Below the pieces are notes generated by a model, which made no database searches, was not told the DNA's origin, and worked only from the letters and a program-made list of their open reading frames with translations. A stretch of DNA of 64,000 bases from Acidobacteria bacterium Ga0077534. GTDB taxonomy: Bacteria > Acidobacteriota > Blastocatellia > Pyrinomonadales > Pyrinomonadaceae. This document shows positions 27,128 to 35,970 of this stretch, piece after piece; positions within the stretch are counted from its first letter, which is position 1, and every line of letters begins with the position of its first letter. The stretch is from the NCBI GenBank assembly GCA_001464455.1, contig LNEI01000013.1:1-64000 (forward strand). The letters run 5' to 3'. A program made the position numbers and the translations under genes.

Positions 27128-28051
27128 CTATCTTCTGTCCCATCCATCCATTGCGGACGTGAGCGAGATCTGCAAACCCGTCGAAGGATGCGGAAAACTG
27201 ATGGCATGAGCGTGCAAGCAAAGCCGCTCGAATTCCCTACCGCCTCGCATTTCATCGCCGACTATCGGGTGACCGATCAGTTCACAGTGAATACGCAGTT
27301 GATTCGTTCGTCCAGTTACCGGTTCGAGTTCAAGGAGAGTTGTGTCGGAGAATCGCTCACGCACCCAGAAACGTGATTCCGAGTGTTTTCCGTCCTCCTT
27401 GACGCTCCAGGACTTTAGCTCCGCAAAACGGCCGATCGGGGCTTCAATAGTGCCTTTATCGCGGTCGACGATACCCTCGACGAGAGCCAGGTATCGCTTT
27501 TCGACCCGCTTTTTCATCCAGTGATTGCACAAAATGCGGTGAGCACGAGGGTTCTTTGCGACGACTACCAGTCCGGATGTTTGCTTGTCGAGCCGATGGA
27601 CAAGGCCCGGCCTCACAACTGAGGATCCTCCGTTTTCAACCCCGCTTTGCGTCTGTGCATCTTCGTGTCTTTGCGTTGAAAACTCCCTATTCAGCCAAAA
27701 GACGAGAGCGTTTAGCAGCGTACCGGTGTTTTCGCGGTGGGAAGGATGGACCAGCATACCCGCCGGTTTGTTGACTACGATCAGGTCATCATCTTCGAAC
27801 ACGACATCAAGCGGAATATTTTCTGCCCGCATAGCGGTGCCCCGTGTGTGGTCGACCCGTATCTCAATAAAATCATTTGGCTTTAGACGGTAACCGATGT
27901 TTTCGTGACGCCCGTTGACCTCGCACGAGGCCTGTTTGACGAGGTCGCGAAGATACATCTTGCTCAAGCTTGAAAAATGGTTGAGAAGGAAATCCTCCAG
28001 TCGCCACTTAAAATGAGCTTTGCTTACAACTATGTGAACAGATTCGACCAC
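27128..28051 (-). CDS. RluD-type 23S rRNA pseudouridine synthase
   Basis: 307 residues with an N-terminal S4 RNA-binding domain (about 18-70) and a catalytic RluA/RluD domain. Catalytic Asp155 lies in the invariant HRLDKQTSGL motif, with VVNKPAGMLVHPS upstream and VTGRTNQLRIH near the end. It isomerises uridines in 23S rRNA. Between LNALVFWL and RPGLVHRL there are about 25 extra residues (121-146) encoded by a dispersed CGCAAAG-type repeat. Relatives that I remember have a much shorter link there. The frame is intact, so the enzyme is probably functional. Confidence 0.92.
   Translation of the reverse strand: MVESVHIVVSKAHFKWRLEDFLLNHFSSLSKMYLRDLVKQASCEVNGRHENIGYRLKPNDFIEIRVDHTRGTAMRAENIPLDVVFEDDDLIVVNKPAGMLVHPSHRENTGTLLNALVFWLNREFSTQRHEDAQTQSGVENGGSSVVRPGLVHRLDKQTSGLVVVAKNPRAHRILCNHWMKKRVEKRYLALVEGIVDRDKGTIEAPIGRFAELKSWSVKEDGKHSESRFWVRERFSDTTLLELEPVTGRTNQLRIHCELIGHPIVGDEMRGGREFERLCLHAHAISFPHPSTGLQISLTSAMDGWDRR
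27644..27678 (-). repeat. CGCAAAG-type repeat arm inside the pseudouridine synthase gene
   Basis: The coding strand reads AACGCAAAGACACGAAGATG and then CACAGACGCAAAG. This word family also makes the two intergenic palindromes at 34234-34320 and 42341-42420. Here it is translated as roughly STQRHEDAQTQSG. Confidence 0.8.
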
Positions 28052-28090
28052 GTTAAAATTCTAACGTCTCAAACCCCGCTGGCATAACCG

Positions 28091-28118
28091 AAAAAAAACG
28101 CCCGTTTGCCGACGGGCG
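28091..28118 (-). terminator. Intrinsic terminator of amt
   Basis: On the minus strand CGCCCGT and ACGGGCG form a stem with a short loop followed by eight T. It lies about 30 bases past the amt stop. Confidence 0.88.
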
Positions 28119-28147
28119 CCACGGAGTTAGGAACTTCGGGTTCTAAT

Positions 28148-29641
28148 TTAACCTGGTGTCGCCACCATTGCTTTATCGATCGTCACCTCTTCACCCTCAA
28201 AACCATTGACCAAGTCCGGTGGATTCGAATCGAGTTCGAAGGAATAGGCCGTCTCTCCGTGCTGTGAAGCATCGAGCCCGCTGATCTCATCGATCTCCGT
28301 TACACGAAGTCCGATGAGTAGATCCACGATCTTCAACACCACCAAAGTACCAACGGTCGCCAAGACAATGCCGATCCCGACACCGGCGAGTTGATTCAAG
28401 ACCTGCATCCAATTGCCATCGATGCCGCCTACCGGTAACGCTCCGCCTGCCGCGTCTTTGAATATCGGATTGATCGAACTCGTCGCCAGAACGCCGGTCA
28501 GTACCGCTCCGACAGTGCCGCCAACACCATGGATCCCGAAAGCATCGAGCGTGTCGTCATAGCCGAATATATGTTTAACCTTCGCGACCATGAAATAACA
28601 GGCCGCCCCCGATGCGAGGCCGATAAACAGGGCGGACATCGGCGTCACGAATCCAGCCGCCGGAGTGATCGCGACGAGGCCAGCAACAGCGCCCGAGATC
28701 GCACCTATCGCCGTCGGTTTGCCGCTCTTGAACCAATCGATCACCGTCCAGGCAAGCATCGCCGTTGCCGCAGCGAAATGCGTGGTTACAAAGGCGCTCG
28801 TCGCCAGCGAACTCGCCGAAAGAGCACTTCCAGCGTTAAATCCGAACCAACCGAACCAAAGCAAACCGGCGCCGATCAGGCTCAGTACCGAATTGTGCGG
28901 CGTGGTCGGCTCGTTTTTATAATCCAGCCGTTTGCCCAGATACAGGGCACAAACGAGTGCCGAGACTCCGGATGAGATATGCACAACTGTTCCTCCCGCG
29001 AAATCTAGAGCCGGGATCGTGCCGCCTAGAACTGCGTTCAGGAAGCCCCCCTTGCCCCATACCATATGAGCAAGCGGCAGATAAACGATGATCGTCCAGA
29101 GCGATGTGAAAGCGATCTTCGCGGGAAAACGTATTCGCTCGGCAAACGCTCCCGTTATGAGTGCAGGCGTAATTATCGCAAACATCAACTGAAAGATCAT
29201 GAACGTTTGCTGCGGTATAGTTGGGGCATAATCCACATTTGGTTCGGCTCCGACACCGCGTAAAAACGCGAAGTCCAGTCCTCCGATAAACGCATTGCCC
29301 TCGGAAAATACGAGGCTGTAACCGAAAAAGGCCCAGATAAGAGTAACGATGCCGACAGAGATCAGGCTTTTTAACATCGTCGAAAGGACGTTTTTCTGTC
29401 TGACGAGTCCTCCATAGAATAGAGCGAGCCCGGGAATCGTCATTAGCAGAACCAACGCACTGCACAGCAAAACCCACGCATTATCAGCCGAGCTCTGCGC
29501 AGCCGCAGCTGCCGATTCGAGTCTCTCTATTTTCTCGGAAAGTTCGTCTGCCAATGCTGCTTGGGTAAACAAGGGCACCATCGATATAGCGATCGCCGTA
29601 AGGATAGGCCTTGGAAAAATAGATCTGGTGTTTCTGAGCAT
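28148..29641 (-). CDS. amt: Ammonium transporter
   Basis: 497 residues from the ATG at 29641. There is a cleavable signal-like N-terminus and a short coiled segment (ELSEKIERLES), then the Amt fold of eleven helices: WVLLCSALVLLMTIPGLALFYGGLV, FAGGTVVHISSGVSALVCAL and FGIHGVGGTVGAVLTGV. It moves ammonium across the cytoplasmic membrane. A TTG codon at 29674 is also in frame, but a -24/-12 promoter lies at 29671-29685, which favours the ATG. The usual neighbouring PII gene (glnK) is absent. A sigma-54 activator is encoded divergently and glnE lies beyond, so this is a nitrogen-control locus. Confidence 0.95.
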   Translation of the reverse strand: MLRNTRSIFPRPILTAIAISMVPLFTQAALADELSEKIERLESAAAAAQSSADNAWVLLCSALVLLMTIPGLALFYGGLVRQKNVLSTMLKSLISVGIVTLIWAFFGYSLVFSEGNAFIGGLDFAFLRGVGAEPNVDYAPTIPQQTFMIFQLMFAIITPALITGAFAERIRFPAKIAFTSLWTIIVYLPLAHMVWGKGGFLNAVLGGTIPALDFAGGTVVHISSGVSALVCALYLGKRLDYKNEPTTPHNSVLSLIGAGLLWFGWFGFNAGSALSASSLATSAFVTTHFAAATAMLAWTVIDWFKSGKPTAIGAISGAVAGLVAITPAAGFVTPMSALFIGLASGAACYFMVAKVKHIFGYDDTLDAFGIHGVGGTVGAVLTGVLATSSINPIFKDAAGGALPVGGIDGNWMQVLNQLAGVGIGIVLATVGTLVVLKIVDLLIGLRVTEIDEISGLDASQHGETAYSFELDSNPPDLVNGFEGEEVTIDKAMVATPG

Positions 29642-29670
29642 ACATTTCGATATTGAGTAACCAATATACG

Positions 29671-29685
29671 GCAACCCGCGTGCCG
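29671..29685 (-). promoter_or_regulatory. Sigma-54 (-24/-12) promoter of amt
   Basis: The minus strand reads GGCAC-GCGGG-TTGCC (from 29684 down). It matches the conserved GG(-24) and GC(-12) with correct spacing against the consensus TGGCAC-N5-TTGCW; the base before GGCAC is C rather than T. The predicted start is near 29660, giving a leader of about 20 bases. Confidence 0.75.
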
Positions 29686-29703
29686 TCCCATCCGCGACGA
29701 CGT

Positions 29704-29719
29704 AATCATTGCAATGATT
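29704..29719. promoter_or_regulatory. 16-bp perfect palindrome upstream of amt
   Basis: AATCATTGCAATGATT is a perfect palindrome about 20 bases upstream of the -24 element of amt. It may be an operator or enhancer for the divergent regulator. A second inverted repeat AGTAAA-GCGG-TTTACT lies further out at about 29817-29832. Confidence 0.5.
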
Positions 29720-29910
29720 GTATTTATCACGACGGCGGTTTGGGTGACCTAGTTTACGCGTTTATTTTTTCGACATATTTGTGCTTTTTTACCATTCAAA
29801 CGACATTTTCGTGCCAAGTAAAGCGGTTTACTAGCGTTTTTGAAAGACTTGGCCCTACAATGGCTAACAGTCACACGCCATAATAGTAGTTGAACTACGT
29901 TTTTGTAAGA

Positions 29911-31419
29911 ATGCGAATAGATCATCTGGATTTCGTTTCAAAAGCCGCATCGACCCTGGCCGATTCCGATGGGATTCGTTCAGGCTCAGATATCGTTCTA
30001 GAACACGTTTCGCGTGCTCTAACCGCTCAAATCGGTTTCACTGCCCTGCGACGTCGGGACGGGGACATTGCCGAGATCGTATCGTCACGCGGGCTCGGAG
30101 CGGCGGACTTCAGGCGGCTCGAAGAGCGAATAATGAAAGCAAGCCTGTGGCGGATGCTCGAAATGGCCTCACCATTCGTGATCGACGACTTGGCCGAGGA
30201 CCCTGTGCTCAACTTCCTTGCTTTTGGTTCAGGGAGCAGAATGTTAGCGGCCGTGCCGATCTCGCTGCGAGGAGAGTCAGTCGGATTGGTGGCTGTCGGT
30301 TTTGCTCCCGGAGCCCCCGTTGCAGAGGATTCTGTTATCAAGCTTCTGCGTGCGATCGCGACGCTTTTTGCTCAGTCAATCAAGGCCGAGCGGGTCGTTA
30401 GCGAGGAGGGGCAGAAACTCATCGAGGAGAATTCCTATCTTAAGCAGGAACTCCGCGAGAAATATGACTTCAGCCATCTGATCGGGAATTCAAGCCCTAT
30501 GCGGCAGGTTTATGACCAGGTTGCTCAAGTGGCCCGTTCAAACGCGACGGTATTGCTACGAGGCGAGAGCGGTACCGGAAAAGAGCTGATCGCTCACGCA
30601 ATTCACTACAACAGCCTGCGCTCGAAGCGACCGTTCGTTAAGGTCAACTGTGCCGCTCTTCCCGAAGCCTTGATCGAAAGCGAGCTTTTCGGTTATGAGC
30701 CGGGCGCGTTCACGGGAGCTTCGAAGAGAAAAAAAGGCCGGTTCGAACTCGCTGATGGCGGAACCTTGTTCCTCGATGAGATAGGAGACTTGCCGCTCCA
30801 AACTCAGGTAAAGCTCCTCCGCGTCATCCAGGAGCGTGAGTTTGTGCGACTTGGCGGCACCGAAACTATCAGCGTCAACGTCCGCCTCATTACCGCAACA
30901 AACAAGAACCTGGAAGACGGCATAGCTGACGGCAGTTTCCGCGAAGATCTTTTCTATCGCATCAATGTATTCACCATTTTTCTTCCTCCTCTTCGTGAGC
31001 GAAAATCTGATATTTTACTGCTTGCTGAGCACTTCCTCGAAAAATACGAGCGAGAACACAAAAAGGCGGTTCGTCGTATTTCAACACCGGCGATCGACAT
31101 GCTGACCGCCTATCACTTCCCCGGAAATGTTCGCGAACTCGAGAACGCGATCGAACGTTCAGTGATCGTCTGCGACTCGAATGTGATCCACGGCCATCAT
31201 CTGCCGCCAACCTTGCAAACCGCCGAGGTCAGCGGGACGGAAACGCGGATAACACTCACGTCGGCAGTCGAGGCCTTCGAAGGCGACCTTATTCAAGACA
31301 CGTTAAAGTCGACCCGGGGAAATATCGCTAAAGCTGCGATCATGCTCGATTCGACCGAACGCATTCTGGGCTATAAAATAAAGAAGTACAAGATCGACCC
31401 GAAACGATTTAAGCGATGA
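29911..31419 (+). CDS. Sigma-54-dependent transcriptional activator with GAF domain (NifA-like)
   Basis: 502 residues from the ATG at 29911 (a TTG at 29890 is less likely). Domains in order are an N-terminal GAF sensor (about 1-165), a linker, an AAA+ sigma-54 interaction domain with Walker A GESGTGKE, the sigma-54 contact loop GAFTGA, Walker [12 protein letters not shown] and the sensor segment [12 protein letters not shown], and a Fis-type helix-turn-helix (about 440-500). There is no receiver domain, so it is ligand- or protein-controlled rather than phosphorylated. Divergence from amt and the sigma-54 promoter there point to nitrogen regulation. The HTH is slightly degenerate ([21 protein letters not shown]). 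Confidence 0.92.
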   Translation: MRIDHLDFVSKAASTLADSDGIRSGSDIVLEHVSRALTAQIGFTALRRRDGDIAEIVSSRGLGAADFRRLEERIMKASLWRMLEMASPFVIDDLAEDPVLNFLAFGSGSRMLAAVPISLRGESVGLVAVGFAPGAPVAEDSVIKLLRAIATLFAQSIKAERVVSEEGQKLIEENSYLKQELREKYDFSHLIGNSSPMRQVYDQVAQVARSNATVLLRGESGTGKELIAHAIHYNSLRSKRPFVKVNCAALPEALIESELFGYEPGAFTGASKRKKGRFELADGGTLFLDEIGDLPLQTQVKLLRVIQEREFVRLGGTETISVNVRLITATNKNLEDGIADGSFREDLFYRINVFTIFLPPLRERKSDILLLAEHFLEKYEREHKKAVRRISTPAIDMLTAYHFPGNVRELENAIERSVIVCDSNVIHGHHLPPTLQTAEVSGTETRITLTSAVEAFEGDLIQDTLKSTRGNIAKAAIMLDSTERILGYKIKKYKIDPKRFKR

Positions 31420-31454
31420 TGGCTGCCATGAGAGGCGGCTGAAAGTTGCCCTCT

Positions 31455-34199
31455 ATGCCCAGAATCGAACAATTGATCCGCGACCTTCCCGACCCCGATG
31501 CCGCACGCCGTTTTCTTAGCCAGCTCGAGCAGGAGAATCCAGCGGCTCACGCTAAGCTGTTAAAGAGCGAAGGGCTTTTATCTGACGTTCTCACTGTCGT
31601 TTCCTTCAGCCCATTGCTTGCCACGACGCTCCTCCAGAACCCTGAATATTTTTGGTGGCTTAACCGAAAGCGAGTCGAATCTCAGGTCCGCAGCAAAGAC
31701 GAATTGGTCGAATCGCTAGCCCGCTTCTCGCTGACGAATTCTCAAATCGAACCCCAGGTTCTCTATTCACGTTTCCGCCGTCGTGAGTTGATCCGCATCT
31801 ATCTTCGCGACATTCGCGGCCTTTCGACGATCGCGGAAATAACGGAGGAAATCTCGAACCTTGCCGACGCCATACTTGAAGCCGCTCTAAAAGAAGCTCG
31901 TCGTGAGATGGATAATCGTTATGGACTGCCGCAGGAAGCGGATGAAAAAGGCCGTGCCGTGAACGCAAAGTTCTGCATAATTGCTCTCGGTAAATTGGGC
32001 TCGAAGGAACTTAATTACTCATCTGACATCGACCTCCTTTTCATGTACTCGGGTGAAGGAAATACATCGGGTATCGGCAGCCGCGGGTCGGTTACGAATC
32101 GAGAATATTTCGTAAAACTCTCGGAATACATAGTAAAACTTGTCGGCCACCAGACTGGTGAAGGTGCGGCGTATCGCGTCGATCTTCGGCTCCGCCCTCA
32201 TGGGACGATGGGTGCGATAACGCAATCGCTTGGCGACGTTGCGAAATACTGCCGGACAGAAGCCCGTGCGTGGGAGCGGCAGGTCTTGATTCGGTCGCGA
32301 GCCTGTGCCGGCGATGTTGACCTGTTCAAGCAGTTCTTTTCTGAGGTTGAGGACCTTGTCTTCTCTAGGAGCGAGACGGTTTCGTCGGCACTCGCTAATG
32401 TAAGGCGTTCGAAAGAGCGGATCGACCTCGAAAACATTCTCAAACGTGGTTACGATGTAAAACTCGGCCGCGGCGGAATACGCGAGATCGAGTTTCTCGC
32501 ACAGGCTTTGCAGCTCGCCTACGGAGGACGAGACAAATGGCTCAGAAGTTCGCATACGCTCATAAGCCTTACACGCCTCGCCGACCGAAAACACCTGAGC
32601 GACACGGAACTGACCGAGCTTTCGGCAGCATACGCATTTCTTCGCCGAACTGAGCACGTGCTGCAAATGAAGAATGGTGTCCAGACGCATACCGTTCCTG
32701 ACGATCCTGAAAAACGAGCGGTTCTTGCTCGCCGGGTAATGTTTACCTATGGAGGTGATTTCGAATCGAGCCTGCAGCACCATACAGATAATGTTAGCCG
32801 TGTTTTCAAACGTGTTTTCGGCGAGATCGACGACGACACGGCCGCAGATATCGACATGACCGAGGTGCCTGACATTCAGGAGCGAACGATGTCGCACGTC
32901 ATGGCCTCGATAGAGAAATCGAACGTGCGGCTCGACGAGGTTGGTCTCGCTACAAATGTTCTTGACGAACTGACCCGTGTTTCGCCCCATTTTTCAGCGA
33001 TGCTCGCTGCGAACCCAGATCTGGCGGCGATGCTTCCCGACCCTGATGACGATCTCATCGAACCCGACTACGAAGCCGAAATGATGGATGCGGTTGAAGG
33101 CGAACGTGATTTCGGCGGTAAGCTTTCAGCCATGCGGCGAACCTGGGCTCGCTTCCTGCTCGAGATCGTCGTCCGCGATCTATTTCAAAAGATCACCATC
33201 CGCGAGGCAAAGCGGCTCCAGACTTTGCTGGCTGAGGCAAGCGTGGCCGCCGCCCTAAAGGCAGTTCGTTCCGAACTTTCGCACCGTTACCGTACGCATG
33301 AACTTCACCTCGATCTCGCGATACTGGCCCTTGGAAAACTCGGCGGTCGCGGCGTTGACTATGACTCCGATCTCGATCTGGTCGTCGTTTATTTCGACCC
33401 GACCGTTGACCGCCCTGCGCGCGAGAGTTCGCGATTTTTGCCCGGAGACCTGACAGCTGCCGAATTCTACAGCAAGGCAGTCGAGCTGTTTTCGACCGCC
33501 CTTTCCTCGATGACCCGCGACGGAAATCTCTACCGCGTCGACCTTCGTTTGCGGCCGTTTGGCACGAAAGGGATGAGTGCGATGCCCATCGACGCATTTC
33601 TCGCTTACATGAGCGAGACAGCCGCGATCTGGGAACTACTCGCCTTTGTAAAACTGCGGGCGGTCGGTGGCGACGAGAGTCTCGGGTTTACCGTCGAGCA
33701 TGAGACACGCCGATTGATACACGAACGGGCTCTAACCTTCGATGATGCCGACATGAAGTTGGAGATCCGCAGCGTTCGACATGCACTGCAGCATGAACGG
33801 TCGCGACTTAAGCGTGACTCGGATGTAGATATCAAGTACGGTTCCGGCGGCATGCTGGATATTTATTTTGCGATGCGTTATCTGCAGCTTCGCGACAACG
33901 TTCCTGATGAGGACGATGACCGGTCGACGTCGTTTATGCTGCAGCGACTGCACGAACACGGCTCGCTCAGCGACGAGGCTTATTCGACCATCATCAGCGG
34001 CTACGATTTCCTTTCGGCTCTTGATCATAATCTCCGTCTGACCGTCGGTCGCACGACCCGCGTTCCACTCGCCAATCACACAGCCCTCGCAAACATTGCC
34101 GAGCGAATGCTGCTTGATTCCGGATCGGATCTTCTTGAACAGCTAACGCTCCAGCGGCTCGCCATTAGAGATGTTTTTGACCAAATAACGAGCAGTTAA
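31455..34199 (+). CDS. glnE: Glutamine synthetase adenylyltransferase / adenylyl-removing enzyme
   Basis: 914 residues, the normal length. It has two nucleotidyltransferase domains with paired Asp motifs: GKLGSKELNYSSDIDLLFMY in the N-terminal (adenylyl-removing) half and GKLGGRGVDYDSDLDLVVVY in the C-terminal half. Each is followed by RVDLRLRP. It adenylylates and de-adenylylates glutamine synthetase according to nitrogen status, normally under PII control. Glutamine synthetase and PII genes are not in the window. It follows the sigma-54 activator by 35 bases and is probably co-transcribed with it. The ATG at 31455 is preferred to a TTG nine bases upstream. Confidence 0.96.
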   Translation: MPRIEQLIRDLPDPDAARRFLSQLEQENPAAHAKLLKSEGLLSDVLTVVSFSPLLATTLLQNPEYFWWLNRKRVESQVRSKDELVESLARFSLTNSQIEPQVLYSRFRRRELIRIYLRDIRGLSTIAEITEEISNLADAILEAALKEARREMDNRYGLPQEADEKGRAVNAKFCIIALGKLGSKELNYSSDIDLLFMYSGEGNTSGIGSRGSVTNREYFVKLSEYIVKLVGHQTGEGAAYRVDLRLRPHGTMGAITQSLGDVAKYCRTEARAWERQVLIRSRACAGDVDLFKQFFSEVEDLVFSRSETVSSALANVRRSKERIDLENILKRGYDVKLGRGGIREIEFLAQALQLAYGGRDKWLRSSHTLISLTRLADRKHLSDTELTELSAAYAFLRRTEHVLQMKNGVQTHTVPDDPEKRAVLARRVMFTYGGDFESSLQHHTDNVSRVFKRVFGEIDDDTAADIDMTEVPDIQERTMSHVMASIEKSNVRLDEVGLATNVLDELTRVSPHFSAMLAANPDLAAMLPDPDDDLIEPDYEAEMMDAVEGERDFGGKLSAMRRTWARFLLEIVVRDLFQKITIREAKRLQTLLAEASVAAALKAVRSELSHRYRTHELHLDLAILALGKLGGRGVDYDSDLDLVVVYFDPTVDRPARESSRFLPGDLTAAEFYSKAVELFSTALSSMTRDGNLYRVDLRLRPFGTKGMSAMPIDAFLAYMSETAAIWELLAFVKLRAVGGDESLGFTVEHETRRLIHERALTFDDADMKLEIRSVRHALQHERSRLKRDSDVDIKYGSGGMLDIYFAMRYLQLRDNVPDEDDDRSTSFMLQRLHEHGSLSDEAYSTIISGYDFLSALDHNLRLTVGRTTRVPLANHTALANIAERMLLDSGSDLLEQLTLQRLAIRDVFDQITSS

Positions 34200-34233
34200 G
34201 AATCACGGCAGTGTTCTCGAGCTGTGGCAGCCC

Positions 34234-34320
34234 TTCTTTTGCGTCTTCTTTGCGAACTTGGCGTCTTTGCGTGAGGAAAACACTGGATCGCACGCAAAGC
34301 CGCAAAGGACGCAAAGAAAA
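34234..34320. repeat. CGCAAAG palindromic repeat after glnE
   Basis: Left arm (34234-34273) with CTTTGCG words and right arm CACGCAAAGCCGCAAAGGAC onwards (34291-34320) can fold into a long imperfect hairpin. It may terminate glnE, as an A/T-rich stretch follows. The same family is at 42341-42420 and, as one arm, inside the pseudouridine synthase gene. Confidence 0.8.
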
Positions 34321-34402
34321 AATTGGGTAAAGCACCACAGATTTAGGACACAATTAAATTCTGCGAGTCTGCCAAAGCGTTAGCCGCCTAAATTTCAAAG
34401 AT

Positions 34403-34434
34403 CTGTCCCATTTCCCACTACCTCAGCGCGCGCA
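34403..34434. repeat. Dispersed 33-bp intergenic repeat, copy 2
   Basis: Nearly identical to 7363-7395 and 34493-34525 (shared core TCCCATTTCCCACTACCTCA then GCGCGC). It is separated by about 90 bases from copy 3, all within the 449-base gene-free gap between glnE and nagA. No ORF in this gap is credible. Confidence 0.85.
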
Positions 34435-34492
34435 TCTGCTCGACCTGCATCGCAATAACAATATCTTGGGGGCTCTGATTGTATGATTTGAG

Positions 34493-34525
34493 CTTGTCCC
34501 ATTTCCCACTACCTCAGCGCGCACA
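34493..34525. repeat. Dispersed 33-bp intergenic repeat, copy 3
   Basis: Third copy of the repeat, with a GCGCAC end in place of GCGCGC. The CTTG at its left end is shared with copy 1. Confidence 0.85.
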
Positions 34526-34648
34526 CATTCCCTCCTCTGTGGCCTCATCCTGGTGAGCCCAAAGCCACCGTACCTGACTGCTCAGAATTTTTAAATGCAG
34601 AAACGCCAGCTTTGCGGCAAAATGCACAAAACGGATCAAAGTGCGTAC

Positions 34649-35896
34649 TTATTGTGGGACTCTTTCGCCGCCGATAACCGTAAACGCTATTTTGCCTTCG
34701 GCGTCGAGAGCTACGAAGTCGGCTCGTTTTCCGGCATCGAGGGAACCTCGCTCGTCGTCCAGCCCAAGCAGGATCGCAGGATTTGTCGATGCCATTTTGA
34801 AGACATCGTTCCTGGAGAATCCGATTGAAAGCATCATCCGCACCGCGTCGTCCATTGCGATGACCGAGCCCGCGATGCTGCCGCGTTCGTTGCGAGTGCG
34901 GCCGTTCTCGACCGTGATCGTCTCGCCCCAGAGCCGAAATTTCCCGTCGCCGAGGCCCGTCGGAGCGACGGAATCGCTAATGAGCGAAACCTTGTCGGTG
35001 GATTTCGCACGGCAAGCAACGCCGAGCATTTCGGGATGAACGTGGATACCGTCGGCTATAATGTCGAACGTTACGCCGTCATTCGCAAGCCCCCAGCCCG
35101 CAACGCCGACATCGCGATGATGCACACCGGTCATCGCGTTAAAGAAGTGCGTCATATGACGTGCACCGGCAGCATAAGCCCGATCCAAAGTCCCAAGATC
35201 GGCCCGCGTGTGCCCGATCGAAACAACCCAACCATCCGCAACCAGGGCCTCAATGATCTCGATCCCACCCTCGACCTCCGGAGCCAATGTGGTCATATGA
35301 ACGCCGCATTTCAACATCGGCAATCCCGCAACTCCCCTCCTTACGAAGGAGGGGTGGCCGCCGCTTTGGGCGGACGGGGTGGTTCTCTCCGCCGCGTCCG
35401 CGTATAGCCCTTGCTCACGCGCGGGCTTTTGCATCTCACGCCGCCCACCGCCAACCGCCGATCGCCCACTCTTAAAATACTCCGGCCTTAGCGCTCCGCA
35501 CATCTTTTCGTTGGCAAAGACGCCCTCGTAATGAACCCCGACCGCCTGCGCGACCGGCTTTCCTTCCTGCACGATCATCAATTCATCGATCGCGGCGATC
35601 ACACGCTCATAATTCTCATCCGAATCCGGCACAAGCGTCGGCATCCAGGCCGTCACCCCCCGACCCGCCAAAAACCCCGCGATCTTCATAAGCCCATCAA
35701 CATCCGCCTCATTCACATCGATGCCAACCGCCCCGTGATTATGCACGTCAATGAATCCGGGCACGATCATCAAATGGTCGTCCCGATCGTCGATGAACTC
35801 AACCCTTGATATCAGGTCACCGCCTATCTCGATCGCCGCCGCCGCCAGGTCACCGCGGCTCGTCTGAATTTGCCCAACGAAAGCCTGCACATCCAT
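34649..35896 (-). CDS. nagA: N-acetylglucosamine-6-phosphate deacetylase
   Basis: 415 residues. NagA motifs are GFIDVHNHGAVGIDV (metal), VGVHYEGVFANEKMCGALRPEYF with the metal-ligand Glu, GVHMTTLAPEVEGG, SIGHTRA, THFFNAMTGVHH and the catalytic Asp in SLISDSVAPTG. It deacetylates GlcNAc-6-P, the product of MurQ. Residues about 143-190 are an extra low-complexity stretch lying between PEYF and LPMLKCGVHM and encoded by stacked palindromic repeats. Without it the length would be near 368. The frame remains open and all catalytic motifs persist. It is downstream of the TonB receptor gene but behind a strong terminator. Confidence 0.93.
   Translation of the reverse strand: MDVQAFVGQIQTSRGDLAAAAIEIGGDLISRVEFIDDRDDHLMIVPGFIDVHNHGAVGIDVNEADVDGLMKIAGFLAGRGVTAWMPTLVPDSDENYERVIAAIDELMIVQEGKPVAQAVGVHYEGVFANEKMCGALRPEYFKSGRSAVGGGRREMQKPAREQGLYADAAERTTPSAQSGGHPSFVRRGVAGLPMLKCGVHMTTLAPEVEGGIEIIEALVADGWVVSIGHTRADLGTLDRAYAAGARHMTHFFNAMTGVHHRDVGVAGWGLANDGVTFDIIADGIHVHPEMLGVACRAKSTDKVSLISDSVAPTGLGDGKFRLWGETITVENGRTRNERGSIAGSVIAMDDAVRMMLSIGFSRNDVFKMASTNPAILLGLDDERGSLDAGKRADFVALDAEGKIAFTVIGGERVPQ
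35334..35430 (-). repeat. Composite palindromic repeats inserted in nagA
   Basis: Two elements are stacked in frame. One is a hairpin CCCCTCCTT-ACG-AAGGAGGGG (35334-35354) with a GC-rich CCGCC...GGGCGG stem to its right. The other is a REP-like word at 35407-35430 whose minus strand reads AAAGCCCGCGCGTGAGCAAG. The latter is about 21/24 identical to the REP arm in the FAD oxidase gene (56953-56979). Confidence 0.85.
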
Positions 35897-35921
35897 ACCT
35901 CTAAATCTACCAATGAAAAAA

Positions 35922-35949
35922 GCCCGCGTCGAGATATCGACGCGGGCTA
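35922..35949 (-). terminator. Strong intrinsic terminator after the TonB receptor gene
   Basis: AGCCCGCGTCGA and TCGACGCGGGCT form a perfect 12-bp stem with a 4-base loop and six T on the minus strand. It separates the receptor gene from nagA, which begins 26 bases further on. Confidence 0.9.
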
Positions 35950-35970
35950 GTCCGTTTTTTATACCACTGA

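Noticed and set aside
34595-34828. Small plus-strand ORF at the end of nagA
   Set aside because: Mostly antisense to nagA and lacks any support.
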